Shown piece by piece: positions 45,170 to 59,483 of a DNA stretch of 64,000 nucleotides (the stretch's first letter is position 1; every line of letters begins with the position of its first letter). Under the pieces are notes generated by a model. That model did no database searches and was not told the DNA's origin. It saw nothing but the letters and a program-made list of their open reading frames with translations. Source of the DNA: Eublepharis macularius. Taxonomy: Eukaryota; Chordata; Lepidosauria; Squamata; Eublepharidae. The position numbers were made by a program, and so were the translations under genes. The stretch lies in the NCBI RefSeq assembly GCF_028583425.1, contig NC_072805.1, forward strand, positions 10,126,501 through 10,190,500, written 5' to 3'.

Positions 45170-46860
45170 TAGCAAGCACGTGATTGCAAACGGAGGGGCG
45201 GCTGGCTGGGGTGGGCGGCTGTGTCCCCGAGGGAGGCAGTGGAGGGAGCGGCCGGCGGGGCGGGGGGCGAGCAGCGCGCTCGGGCCAAGAGTTCCCGCAG
45301 CCTGCGGAGAGCCCGTCCCGTTTGGCGTGCGCTGCGGCGGAAGTGGGGGGGGGGGGCAAGCCGAGCTGCATCAGTTCAGCTGCTCTGCAGGTAGATGGGG
45401 GGGGGCGCTTTGCTGCAGCGGCCCTCTGCAGCGCCTCCGGCCCGTGGAGGGGCTGGAGGGCAGCAGAAGTGGAGGCAACACGGGCGCGCGCGCACAGCCG
45501 GGCCCCGGCGGCGTTCTCAGATTGCTGGACACGTTAATGCTCCACTAACCTACGTGTTCCGACGAGCAGCAGCCCCCGCGGCTGCCGCGCGTCTGTCGGG
45601 CCGACCCGCTGCGCTTGGGTGGCGGCGCGGCTCGGCTGAGGGAGGGAAGGAATGGCTTGACTCGAGGGGGCCACGTGCGGCCAGGCCCGAGCCAAGCCCG
45701 AGCAGAAAGGCCCGGCGGCATCGGCGCCCGAGGGGAAGCGCGCCCCAGGGCCCCAAAGGCGCCCCTCCAAGCCGCGCCCCCAGCCCGGTCCCCCCTTCCC
45801 CCCACAAAGCAACCAGCGGGGCGCGCCTCTCCGGCAGGCGGTTGTCGAGGCGCCGAGCCCCGCTCGCCCGCGCCAGGCCGGCAGGTGGGTGCCGGGGTGG
45901 GGACGGGAAGCCCGCAGCCGTCGGCCCCGCCGCACGCCCGCATTGCGACGCTGCCCGGGGCGCTCGGAGCTCCGGCGCGCCGGCAGACGAGAGCGGCCGC
46001 CCGGCCGAGACCCCGCGCCTCCGCCCGCCGTGCCCCCGCCCCGCCCCGGCCGCAACGCCGCGCCACGCAACGCCGCGGCTGCACCAAAAGCGCGCCCGGG
46101 GCTGTGCCCGCCGGAGGAGGGGATGGCCGGCCGGTCCGCCGGGCACTCGCCGTCTGTAGCCGCCTCCCGCCGCCCCGCCTGGGGGTCCCGCCCGCTGCCG
46201 CAGCGCTGCGCCTCGGCCCCTGGTGGCAGCCTCGGCCGGCCCTGAGGCGCGCGGGGAGTGCCCGCGAGGAAGGCGCCCCCGGCTGGCATCGCCGCCTCGT
46301 CCAGGGGCGGGGGAGGGGGGTCCCATGAATATTTCAGCAGGTCGCCGGCAGCCGTGCAAAGCGGGCGGCGCGCAGGAGGAGGCGGAGGCGGAGGCGGGCG
46401 CCTGGTTGCCGCCGCCGCCGCCGCCGCTGCGAAGCGCCTTGACGCATTCCGGCCGGGGTTGGTGCAGCGGCCGGCCCGCCGCCGCAGGTAAGCGGGACTC
46501 TCCCGTCGCCGGCGCCGCGCAGCTCGTCGCAGCCGGGCTTGGCTGGTGCTTTGCGGGCTTGGCTTGCGGGCAAGCGGGAGGCTGCGGAGGGGAACTGCCG
46601 GCTCGCCAAGGCGCAGCAGCTGGCGAATAAGCGACCCCCCTTCAAACGCTTCCAACGATCTCCTCCTCCCCGGTCGGTTGCCTTTCCCCCGAACTCTCGC
46701 ACGGGCCCCTCGCCTCTCTGCCCTCGTCGGGCTCTTGGCGGCGGCGGCGGCGGCGGCAAATTCCTTTGCGCCATGGAAGTCAAGGGGGACTACTTCGGAG
46801 GATAGGTCGGGGTCGGGAAGGCGAAGTTGTGCGTAAAGCCAGGCAAGGCTGCGTTCCCTC
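45170..46860 (+). promoter_or_regulatory. CpG island, probable KCNA1 promoter region
   Basis: About 1.7 kb of very GC- and CpG-rich DNA starting abruptly after a SINE-bearing AT-richer region and ending about 0.9 kb before the KCNA1 ATG. It contains GCC/GGC trinucleotide runs (about 46410-46427 and 46738-46757) and many GC-box-like stretches. Several long overlapping frames on both strands (for example across 45534-46655) follow from the scarcity of AT-rich stop codons; they are rich in Ala, Arg, Gly and Pro, show no family resemblance and are not called genes. Its position directly upstream of KCNA1 makes a promoter role likely. The transcription start itself cannot be read from the sequence. 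Confidence 0.8.
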
Positions 46861-47098
46861 CGGGGCTTGAGAAAGTTAAGATGAGCAAAGATGCAGGACG
46901 CGGGGGGAAGGGGGGCGCTAATGCCTCAAAAGAGCTTTTTTTACATTTTGCACTTTTTTGCATTTTTTAAAGTGGACTCTTTGAGGGGCCAGGAAAGTTG
47001 CATGCACCCGCAGCCCCGGGATTGGAGGCGTCGTGACGGGTCTTGCATTTGGGCTGCCCGTGAGTGCAGTTAAGAATCTACTTTTTGTCCCTTTACAG
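46488..47098 (+). other. KCNA1: Putative KCNA1 5' UTR intron
   Basis: A consensus donor CAG|GTAAGC lies at 46485-46493 inside the CpG island. An acceptor with a pyrimidine tract ending in TTTACAG lies at 47081-47098. Splicing would remove 611 bases and join a GC-rich non-coding exon to the exon holding the whole coding sequence. This matches the two-exon plan known for mammalian KCNA1. The splice is inferred, with no transcript evidence here. Confidence 0.5.
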
Positions 47099-49256
<2,158 letters not shown>

Positions 49257-49311
49257 ATATATATATATATATATATATAAATCGTAAATATATATATATA
49301 TATATATATAA
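49257..49311. repeat. Two (AT)n runs directly after the KCNA1 stop codon
   Basis: Alternating AT runs at 49257-49279 and 49287-49311, separated by a short TAAATCGTAAA spacer. Each run is self-complementary and the two can pair with each other in the mRNA. Confidence 0.95.
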
Positions 49312-50155
49312 AGGAGAAACACCGGCAGCTTGAAGACTCTAAGTGATCTGCGGTCACTCTTTGTAGATGCTTTATGAATAGTCTTTGAATGCTTTACCTC
49401 GTAGCTGCATTGCTGCATTGTGAATTTTTTGCTCAGCGATTCAAGAAGCTTTCAGGATCCATGAAAAGATATTCAGTTTTGTTTTGTTCTGTTTTGTTTT
49501 AAAAGGGTACTTTCCAACTGGTATAAATGGTTTAACTATAAGTCTTTTAACTAGGCTAGTTATAAATAAGAATCATCTGCTTATAAATCTAGATCCTCCC
49601 CCCATTACATTCAGTTGTTTATCTTAATTTTGTAAAGATCAACTTAAGAGTGGACTCTTCAAAAATATTTAAAATATGCATGGATTCTAGGAAAAGTTTC
49701 TACCAAAACCCTGCACAATGCATCCAACCAATTTTCAGCAGAAATGTGCAGCAAGAATTTGCCATTCTTTAGACTGACCAATATGTATCTTTCCTTCCTT
49801 TATGAAAGATTTTGTAGTTCTGATCTACAGATCCACACACAGCACCTTATAAAAAAATGCCAGGTCTTTTTGGTTTTTGCTGTATACACTCTTAAAATGG
49901 GGTGGGGGGGGTGGGGAGACAGCATCTGCAGTGCTGCTAAGGTTACTTAAGTGCAGATGATTTGAATGTACTCCCTCCCCTTCTCCAAAACTGGATGCAA
50001 ACCTTCTTAGCTCCTTCGTTGCAAGATAGCACAATAGAATTTACTATACGCATGTTTGACTTTGATACTATCTATTTTATAACTGCATGCCTGGAACATT
50101 ACCTCAGACGATAGGGGGATAAGCTTTCGTTTGAACCAATCTTCTTTTAAAAAGG

Positions 50156-50521
<366 letters not shown>

Positions 50522-52830
50522 ATTGGTTTCGATTTGCATTCACCAAAAGTGCACTCCTTTTTATTTATTAAGTATCTGATTATTAACTAAAAGTACTGTA
50601 TTTAAGTGCGTATGTTAGTCAAATGGGAACAATAACTTTTGGAGATCAAAGCATGTTCAAATATTCAGCATTATGGCCTATTTGACTAAGGTGTAACTCA
50701 AAATTAATTAATGCATGATTTCAGTAATACGTACAAAAAATTTGCTTGTTGGGAGTGACGGCCAGGAAGAGCTCACGGAAGAGACTTTTTTTTCCTGCAT
50801 TGCTCAGGGAAATGTGTTGGCTCCTGTCCAGGCCTTGTTGGAAAGTAACATATCCCATCCCTTAAAGGGAAAGCTATATGGAAAATTAAGAATCCAGTTT
50901 ATATATAGCAATGCCTAAATAATCTGTATCTCTTAGAGCAGAAAAAAGGTGCAGAAGCATGCCTTTTGGTGCATTCTTAGAATGTAAAATGAAACCTAAT
51001 CTATTATATGCATCCAAATTGCAGCCCGGTTCCTTTCACAGTCATTGTTTGAACCATAGAGACATTTTGTACTCCCCTAGGACTCGTCAGAGAGACTCTA
51101 CCCATTGATTTTAGACCGTCCGTCGCTTAGTGCCTTTATCCTTACAGCCACTGAACTGCTGAAAGTGCCTCTATGAAAAGAGCTGATTCTGAGTAGGCTG
51201 GGACAGACTGGGCAAAATCACGAGCGCGCTGGGCCAAGTATAGGCGCATTGGAGAGAGTGAGGGAGGGAAATGTTGTGTCAGGCAGAGAGGCAGAGGAAG
51301 AGAGCAAAGACCACCAGTGCGTAAGCACGCCTCATTCTGCCCCCCCCCCCCTGTTGTCACCCTTCCCTGCCAAGCATGGTGACTTTTGCAACCTACTGGC
51401 ATATTCCTTGTTCTGTTGATACAAGATTCAAAAGCACTCCCCCCCCCCCCCGGCCGTGTGTTTAAAAGAACTTTTGTCTGCTCTCCATATTTTGGAGGAT
51501 GGAAGGTTTGACCCATCTTCCCTGCGAAGACCCTTGAGCCTGCTCCTTGAAACAAGCGAACAGAATGGCTGTCCATTGCTGATTGCCGTGCAGTCCGTTG
51601 GGTTGGATGGCTGCTTTCTGACTCGCTTGATCTCTTCTCCGAGCTTCTGCCTTCCCAGTGAAGTGCCCGTCCATCTTCCAACCTTTCTAAATTCCTTCCA
51701 GTTCTAGAACCTGATCTCCTTGGAACTGTCCTGCTCACCAAATAACTTCCCTACCATTGTGGAGGGTTGCAGGTCGCAGCGCTGTGAGAAGGCATTTTCT
51801 GCAAATATGCAAGTTTTGAGCTTTAGGCCCTGAAATGGATTAACTGTTGAATGTTAACCAATGTAGGCACAAATCTTTTTACAGTTTTTAAAAGGTCAGA
51901 GTTGAGGATTCTTTTTCCACACACATGATGTTAACCGTTTGCTGTGCTGTTTCTTTTTTTCCAGGCCCAAATCCCATCCTCAGCAGCTTTATATCAATAA
52001 TCATAGTTCTAAAAGGCACTACTCAATCCTGAAAAAAAAAATAACTATGCAGTTACATAGAAGCCTGATATTCCAATGGTATAGAAAGAGGCTGGTTTTG
52101 TGGCTTCCATGATTTGTAATGACGGGAAATAGTCAACTTCTTAAAGAACTGATAGGAAAGGATGTGAGGGGAAAGCTGTTTTGCATTTCCAATAGGAAGC
52201 TCTAAGCTGTCGTTATTCTTCCATGCCCACAGTCATCTTTTCCCACCCGTGAATACCTTTTCCCGTACTCTAGTGGTACCAGATGTGGCCTGATTTGGAT
52301 TTCCCAAAGCTCCAAAGTGGCTTGAAAGTGGTGGTGTTGCCCCATCAGTAAATCAGCTCACTGCTGTGTGGGGTCACTCATTAGTGGGTAATCTGGTCCC
52401 CCGCAAGAGATTTTTGAGGCCTCAGATGGGCAGCTTGAGAAAGTTATGTGCTGATTGGTTCAGTTATTTATGCTGCTAGACTGACCCCTATTCTGCATGG
52501 TTAAGAGAAATTACTGCATGCAGTGGTTAGGTTTATGGCTTCTTTTGCTTTTGCTTTTAGCAGGGATGGGTGAATCTTTAGGGCTTGGGGGTGGCTGGGG
52601 GAATTACGATTGTTGCTTACTCATTTATAGCACATGACAAAGGAACTTGATAAGAATGGAGTACAGGGAATAAACTCATGTAGCATAGGCATGCATTAGT
52701 TTTGGCAAGGTCTCCCCCCCGCTTAAACTCAAATACTTTGCTTTGCACTGTATGTGCAGTAATGTCTTTGTAGGCCTGAAAGTGCACTAAACTACTGCCT
52801 GATTCTTACCAATAAACTTTGGATTTTTTT

Positions 52831-55800
52831 TAAAAAGATAATTTTTACCACATTTCTTTTTGGTGATTAATGGGGTCTAAAATGGGGATGTGGGAGTTTG
52901 CCCCATGGCAGCGGCCTGAAATGGGTGCCAAAGAAGGATGGAGATCTTTCGTTCATTTGCTCATGTATCAGAAGTTGCAAAACTGGAGTGTCTCTCCAAC
53001 ATCAACGTCATCTCCTGGATTGTGTGACAGGGGGCTGATGCAGTAATTGGTTCTCCCCCTATCAAACCTGCATTTACTGATTCATCAGGTGTGAGGATTG
53101 GGCTGTAGCTTAACCAAGCTGTTTTTGAAATAAGGACAAAAACTTCCAAGGCCCCAGAATTGGTTGGCATTTCTTTAATCTTGGAAGAGAGGCATTTCAT
53201 GTGATGAGAAAACATTTGATGCTACTTTAGATGGTGGATTCTGGGTACGTTTTAGGGCAGGAGGATTAGGGGCTGGTATGATGCCTGAGTCACCGGGAAG
53301 CTGTCTTGCGCATGCCACATAGAAGTGAACAAGAGGTACCTAAGAATATGGTATTGCTTTTGTGTACCTCCCATCTATTTAAATGAGGCCTACACAGGAA
53401 ATCCTCCTGCCTGTGTTAGTTAGTGGGAGAAGGGGAGCAATTTTGATTTCCCACCTGAGATGCCAAACTGTATGGGTCTTGCTGCTTTTAACATTGCAGA
53501 AACTCACCTCGTGTGGTCAGCATAAGAGAGATTTTGCATGCCTTCTTCCTTTCTAGAAATACATTACAGTACACTATTCAATTTGGGAATACAGTACAGT
53601 CTTCTCTGCCTCTGTGTCCTGAGGACAGGATGACTAGTAGATTGTCTAGAAACTACCGTGACATAAGATGTATAGGAATGGAGGAAAAACTCTGTAATTG
53701 AAGCAGAAGGATGAGAGGTGAAGATCAATGAGGCTGCATTTCTGGTGTTTAAAAAAAACTCCCAGAAGCTGGCTTAAACTGGAATGGGACTATGTTGATG
53801 TCTCTACAATGCCTGTGGAAGGGTAGCATTTTACTACCACATGAACTATTTTGACTTGGAGTTATCTCACATTACTTACCTCCCTATTTCTAAAGGTGAA
53901 TTTAAGTATAAGAGAAGTGAAGGAAGAGGATTTATTGGATCGGTGGAGTTCCAGTCAAAATAAATATTAAATCAGTTATCTCTACCAAATGTTCCGTACG
54001 CTTCTGTAATTTTGCCTGACTTGGCCGGGTCTCCTACACAAACCATAAAGTGAGACGACGCGTGTTCGCGCATCATGCTCTTTCAGAATGCAGGCATGTA
54101 GCATTTGGGGGTTTCATGACTGACACCCCGCATAGAAAATCCCTTTCAGCCACACAATGAAAATATCAGGGACAATTACAATAACCTTCATCCTTATTTC
54201 AGAGGTAGAGGTAAGGGGACATGAAAGAGCATTCAGTTACCACCAAGTTATGACTTTATTGAAAACTAGGCTTAGCTTTCCATGAGCAGGGAGGTTGTTT
54301 TTGTACTAGAGAGCACATCCAGTCATGAGATTCTTTATCCATTTGGAACCGGACAGTACTGTCCTAGAACAATTTTACTGTATCTGTTGTTTGTGTGGAC
54401 CAGGCATCTGTTTCAAGGCTGGAGAACTCTGATGTTGGGGCCTGTAGAATTTAAATATTTCCCAAGTTTGGTACAGGCTTAACATCCTAGAATTTAATGT
54501 TGCCTTCTAAGAATGTAGAAATCTTTTCTTTTTAGACCTGTCCTGCCTACTTAGCCATTCATATGCATAAAGCTCTTAGCACATATGTGAATAAGGGTAC
54601 AGATAAGTTCCGATGAGTCCTTATTCAGGCAGCACATGAAGAGAGAGACACGAAGCTGTGTCAGCACTCCCCCCCCCCTCTTTCCAAGTCTTATATAGAG
54701 ACAATCGTTGACGTTAAAATGTTAGTTTGGGGATTCCCTCCCCGTTATGGTAAAACTATAGCACAAATGCAATGTAAGGCATAACTTGCAATTTAGAAAT
54801 AAAATAAGGAGCCTGGAGTACATCTTGCCAAACACAATTCAGATGTTAATCTTGGAATGTTTGACCAAAAACAGTTTTTTTTTTGCACTGTTTAAATTAT
54901 CATCGGTTGACAAATGTTGACCTCAGAGCTAAAAAATGGAAGTTTTCATGGTTTTGAGGTGCTTTTTTAAACTTAAAAAAAATTGGCATACACTCACTTT
55001 TGGAAAACAACCCTTTTGTTAATTCCTGTGGTAATGTAGGATTCCCGTCACAGGAAAGTAGAACCACATTCAAAGGTTTGTTTTTTTCTACTTTCCCTTT
55101 TCAAGCCATTTAGTCCCAAAGCCAGTAAGAACTGACATGTCTGTTGTGGGCTTTTAAAATAACGTTTCTCTTCGGAACAGGTTGTTTCAAAAAGACGGGT
55201 ATGTGTGGAATTTGTTTTCTTATGTTCTGAAACAGTGTTAGGTCTTTCTGAGAATTAACCAATGCCTTTATTTTCATCAAGAAATCCAGAGACATTGTTA
55301 ATGTCTGCAAATGTACATCAGTACAATCAGAACTTGTATGCTTGGAAATATCATGCCTTGACCTTCTGAAAAAAAATGTCATGAATTTATGGCTTTTATT
55401 CTATTTGAGACAACCACGGTTGATAACTGTGTTCCTTTGCTTCAACTCTTCTGGTCAAATATACATGATTTTGTCTTCCTGTCCAGTTCCTACCATTATT
55501 TGAACACATCTGGGTTCTTTGGGGGCATATTTGTCTTTTATTAAATTGTTGTTTCAATGGCATTTCTATAATGTGATTGGAATCAAATGTATATTTTACT
55601 TTTGTACAAAAGTAAAAGAAAAGGATATTTTTATGACTAAATCTAACAAAGAAGAAAACATTAGAACTTGCTTTTTCTTTCCAGGTCATCTAATCTTATT
55701 TTTCCCAGCACACTGGTTTGAAACTATGTAAATAACAACTGTGGGTAGGAACATATATGGATTCTTTGACATACCTCTCATTTTGAAGATCCAGTGTTAT

Positions 55801-56516
55801 TGTTGAATGAGGTGACGGGATGGTTATTCGCAGAGAAGTGCACCATCAGGGCAACAAACCATTGAAGCTGACTTGGGTCTGTTGAGTTCCATAATTTGCA
55901 AATTGCTTACACTTTTGAGTCAAGTATGTACCTCATTGTCATATAACTGATCATTTGACTTAACCATAGCTGAAATAGTTTTGAAATAGTTTGGTTTGTC
56001 AATTTTTAGGACAGCAAATGTTATGAGTTTATATATAAAACATACAAAGTGCATAGTTTTCATCTATGCAATTTTACTTGCTTGTCACTTTTAACATCTG
56101 TTCATACTTGGCATCGATTAAAGATAATTTTTAAGGATATTACTCAGGAATATTGTGACTGGTTTATTGTCTGGAGTCCAGTTTTTCTCCTGCCCCCAGC
56201 AAACCATTTCATTGGGGACTTTTGGGGAGATCACTGATGGCAAGAAAAGGCAAATGTGCCCTAAAACATAGATGATGTAAGAAAATCTAGTTTTGGAAAT
56301 CACAAATTTTAAGTTCAATAGTCTGGTGCGCAGGCCAAATGGAAAAGAACTCACCGCAACAAAAATTACAGATCTGGTTTATACATTATCATTGGCTTCT
56401 GTAACAGTTTTATGGATAACAAGGACTCCCTGCTTGAATACACTAAATAGTTGATGGCAACAATTTGCATCCATTCTTTGTAGATCAGTAGTCTTCTGTG
56501 GCCTTACTGGAGTAAG
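52831..56516. other. Downstream of KCNA1, nothing recognised
   Basis: Repeat-poor, AT-rich; part may still be KCNA1 3' UTR (AATAAA at 54798). No open frame of note. Confidence 0.5.
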
Positions 56517-57297
56517 CTGAGAGCCTCGCTACAAGTGACATTTTACACGTGAACGGCACTTGATCATTTTCGCAAGTCTTTCTGGGAACTGAAGTCCCTC
56601 TCCCCCACCCCTTTTCCTTCTGTTCCTTCCCCTCTGTTATAGAATGGCTGCCTGAAGAGACGGAGAAAGTCTACGGCAACAGCAGCTTTTGCAAATCGTC
56701 TTGCTGGGGGGTGGGGGATGCTCTGGAGAAAGCTGACATGTTGGTGAAGTCCTTTCCCTCTCTGTTAGAACTGTTAGAATCGCTGCCTGAAAAGTCAGAG
56801 AAAGCCTGCTTTTGCAAATCGTTCCTCCAGTCACAAGCCTGCTCTCAATGATCTTTGGGGGTGGGCAGCTGCAACTTTCTCAGCTTTCTCCAGAGCATCC
56901 CCCCCCTCACCGAGCAAGATGATTTGCAAAGTTGCAGCTGCCCGCCCCCAAAGATCATTGAGATTAGGCTTGTGACTGGAGGAACGATTTGCAAAAGCAG
57001 GCTTTCTCTGACTTTTCAGGTAGCGATTCTAACAGTTGTAACAGTGAGGGGAAGGACACTAGGACTTCACCAACATGTCAGCTTTCTCCAGAGCATCCCC
57101 CACCCCCCAGCAAGACGATTTGCAAAAGCTGCTGTTGCCGTAGGCTTTCTCCGTCTCTTCAGGCAGCCATTCTATAACAGAGGGGAAGGAACAGAAGGAA
57201 AAGGGGTGGGAGAGAGGGACTTTAGTTCCCAGAAAGACTTGCGAAAATGATCAAGTGCCGTTCGCGTGTAAAATGTCACTTGTAGCTAGGCTCTCAG
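56517..57297. mobile_element. 781-bp near-palindromic foldback element
   Basis: Begins CTGAGAGCCTCGCTACAAGT and ends ACTTGTAGCTAGGCTCTCAG; the arms, about 370 bases each, are complementary almost throughout and meet near 56910. The GCTACAAGTGAC terminus resembles the foldbacks at 36654 and 6359. No coding capacity; frames seen inside are mirror copies of each other. No clear target duplication. Confidence 0.85.
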
Positions 57298-57967
57298 ATT
57301 CACAGTGCTGTTACTGTAGTGCTGATTTTCATAAATCTATATTGTAAGAAAGTAAAGGTTTTCGCATAGGTAGCGAAGCTTCTGGCAGTAATTGGCTGAA
57401 CTGTCTTGATGTCATAGAGGTGAAGCAAGCAGAAGAATATTTGGATTCCATTGGCTGACCAGCCTAGAGGTCAAAAACAGGCAGAAAAGCTTAGGAAGGA
57501 AGGGGATAAAAGAAAGCATGGGCTTATGGAAACAGGAGACGAGTTTTTAGAGGGCTATAGGCTAGGACAGCAAAGTGTTCTTGGAAAGTATTATCTAGAG
57601 CTGGGAAAGGGAATGGATAGAAGGAGAAATAGGTAATCAACAGAGGGAAGAGTTTGAGAGGGGAAGGAGAAGTGAAGGAGATTTCTTCACCTATGGCTTT
57701 TGCCACCTTTGGAGTACATGTTTGACGGAGCTGAGGACGTCAAGTGGTCTTAAAACTAAAAGGATGGTTCACTACTTCTGTTTGAGTGATATTTTTACCC
57801 CCAGTATATAATAGCTGAACTCACACACTGCTGTAGCAGTTATTTGCAACTGGATTTCCTGTGTGGGCAACACAATCTAGTTGTGAAGGATTGCTATATC
57901 ACAATAATAGACTAGTTCAATGATATTGTGGATGCAGGGATAAAAGACAAGAATATGGTCAGACATG

Positions 57968-58555
57968 AGGTATGTGTGTGTGTTATGTGCCATCAAGTTG
58001 TCTCCGACCTATGGTGACCCTATGAATGAAAGACCTCCAAAACGTCCTATCATTAACAGACCTGCTCAGATCTTGCAAACTGGAGGATGTGTCGTCTTTG
58101 ACTGAGTCCAGCCATTTCATTTTAGGTCTTCCTCTTTTCTGCTGCCTTTCACTTTTCTTAGCATGATTGACTTTTCCAGAGAGCTGTGAATCTTTTCTTC
58201 TCATGATGTGACCAAAGTACGATAGCCTCAGTTTTGTCATTTTAGCTTCTAAGGAGAATTCAGGCTTGATTTGTCTTTTTGGCCATCCATGGTGTCTACA
58301 AAACTGTCCTCCAGCACCACATATCAAATGAATCAATTTTCTTCCTGTCAGTTTTCACATCCATATATAGTAGTGGGGAATACCATATTTTGGATTATCT
58401 TGATCCTCAGAGAGACATCTTTAAGGATCTTATCTAGCTCCCTCACAGCTGCTCTTCCAAGTCTCAGTCTTCTTATTTCTTCATTGCAGTCTCCCTTTTG
58501 GTTGATGATTTTGAACAATTTCAATTTTCTCATTCTCAGTTTTAAAATTGTGTAA
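57968..58555 (-). mobile_element. BovB/RTE LINE 3' fragment
   Basis: Minus-strand copy of the same region as the one at 3897-4581. It encodes KIINQKGDCNEEIRRLRLG, then IKIIQNMVFPTTIYGCEN and, in another frame, the SYFGHIMRRKD and RGRPKMKWLDSV stretches. The element's 3' end (low coordinates) has the GGTCACCATAGGTCGG-type tail and a short (CA/TG)n. Several frame breaks. Confidence 0.85.
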
Positions 58556-59209
58556 TTCAGTGTTTCCCTAACACCTGCTTTATGGCTTCTCAGGCCTTAA
58601 ATGGTAAAGATTTAGGAATTAACACTAAAGTAGTTGCTGAGTCTTTAAATAAGGTGCAGAGTTTTCATACAATCCTCGGTGTTGAGGCATAAAGCGCTTT
58701 CTAAAGCTTTTGGGTTGCTCAGGAACTCATAACGTGTACGCAGGAACCATTCGTTGATAGCTGGGAACTTACTGATGCTGGTCATTCATCCAAACCAGTT
58801 TTGGCTCCAACCTCCAGTATCAGGACGCACAGCTTTTTTGTTGCGGTACTCACTGGTACTGAGTATCATCACCTTTTGGAGGGCATCTCCCAAGGCCTGG
58901 GGTGGGGGCAGCGGCATTGACGGAAATTAGCGTGATCTTATATGTGAGTACTGGCATGGCACTTTTGTAAAATAGAAAAGTACTGTCAGGATGCATTCTA
59001 ATGTATGATTGCAGTAATATATGTAGTAGTTTAAACATTAGGTGTACAGATGGCTCCTAATCCCTGAAGAACAGTATCAGATGTTAGGACCTTATTTCGA
59101 TTACACACCAGACTGGATGGGAAACGTTTATGAAGTCTTAAACACTTTTTATGCACCCATTTCACGGTGTCACACTGTTGCATGTCCCTCCAGTATATGA
59201 GATAAGAAC

Positions 59210-59475
59210 CAGGGCTTTTTTTCTGGGAAAAGAGGTGGTGGAACTCAGGACCGCACAATGACGTCACTTTGGGTCAGCTGCAACAAGGGGGGAGTTTTTA
59301 AAAGTTTAAATAGGCCTCGGTGAAAATGTTCACATGGCTGGTGGCCCCACCAGCGGCACGGAGGGCAATCTAAACTCCCCTCTGGAGATCAGGGGGCAGG
59401 GCCACTGGCCATGTGACCATTTTCAAGAGGTGCCGGAACTCTGTTCCACAGCATTCCGGCTGAAAAAAAGCCCTG
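59210..59475. mobile_element. hAT-type miniature element with perfect 8-bp duplication
   Basis: Same family as the copy at 44021. Termini CAGGGCTTTTTTTCTGGG and AAAAAAAGCCCTG; ATAAGAAC precedes (59202-59209) and follows (59476-59483). The interior differs: one side carries an unrelated segment around 59240-59320 in place of part of the palindrome. Confidence 0.92.
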
Positions 59476-59483
59476 ATAAGAAC

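Noticed and set aside
45534..46655. Long open frames on both strands (up to 373 codons) upstream of KCNA1
   Set aside because: They overlap in several frames on both strands, consist of low-complexity Ala/Arg/Gly/Pro sequence and coincide with the CpG island; GC-rich DNA simply lacks stop codons.
51142..51741. 199-codon minus-strand frame downstream of KCNA1
   Set aside because: Contains homopolymer-derived Gly/Pro runs, no known motif, opposite to the likely 3' UTR; chance frame.
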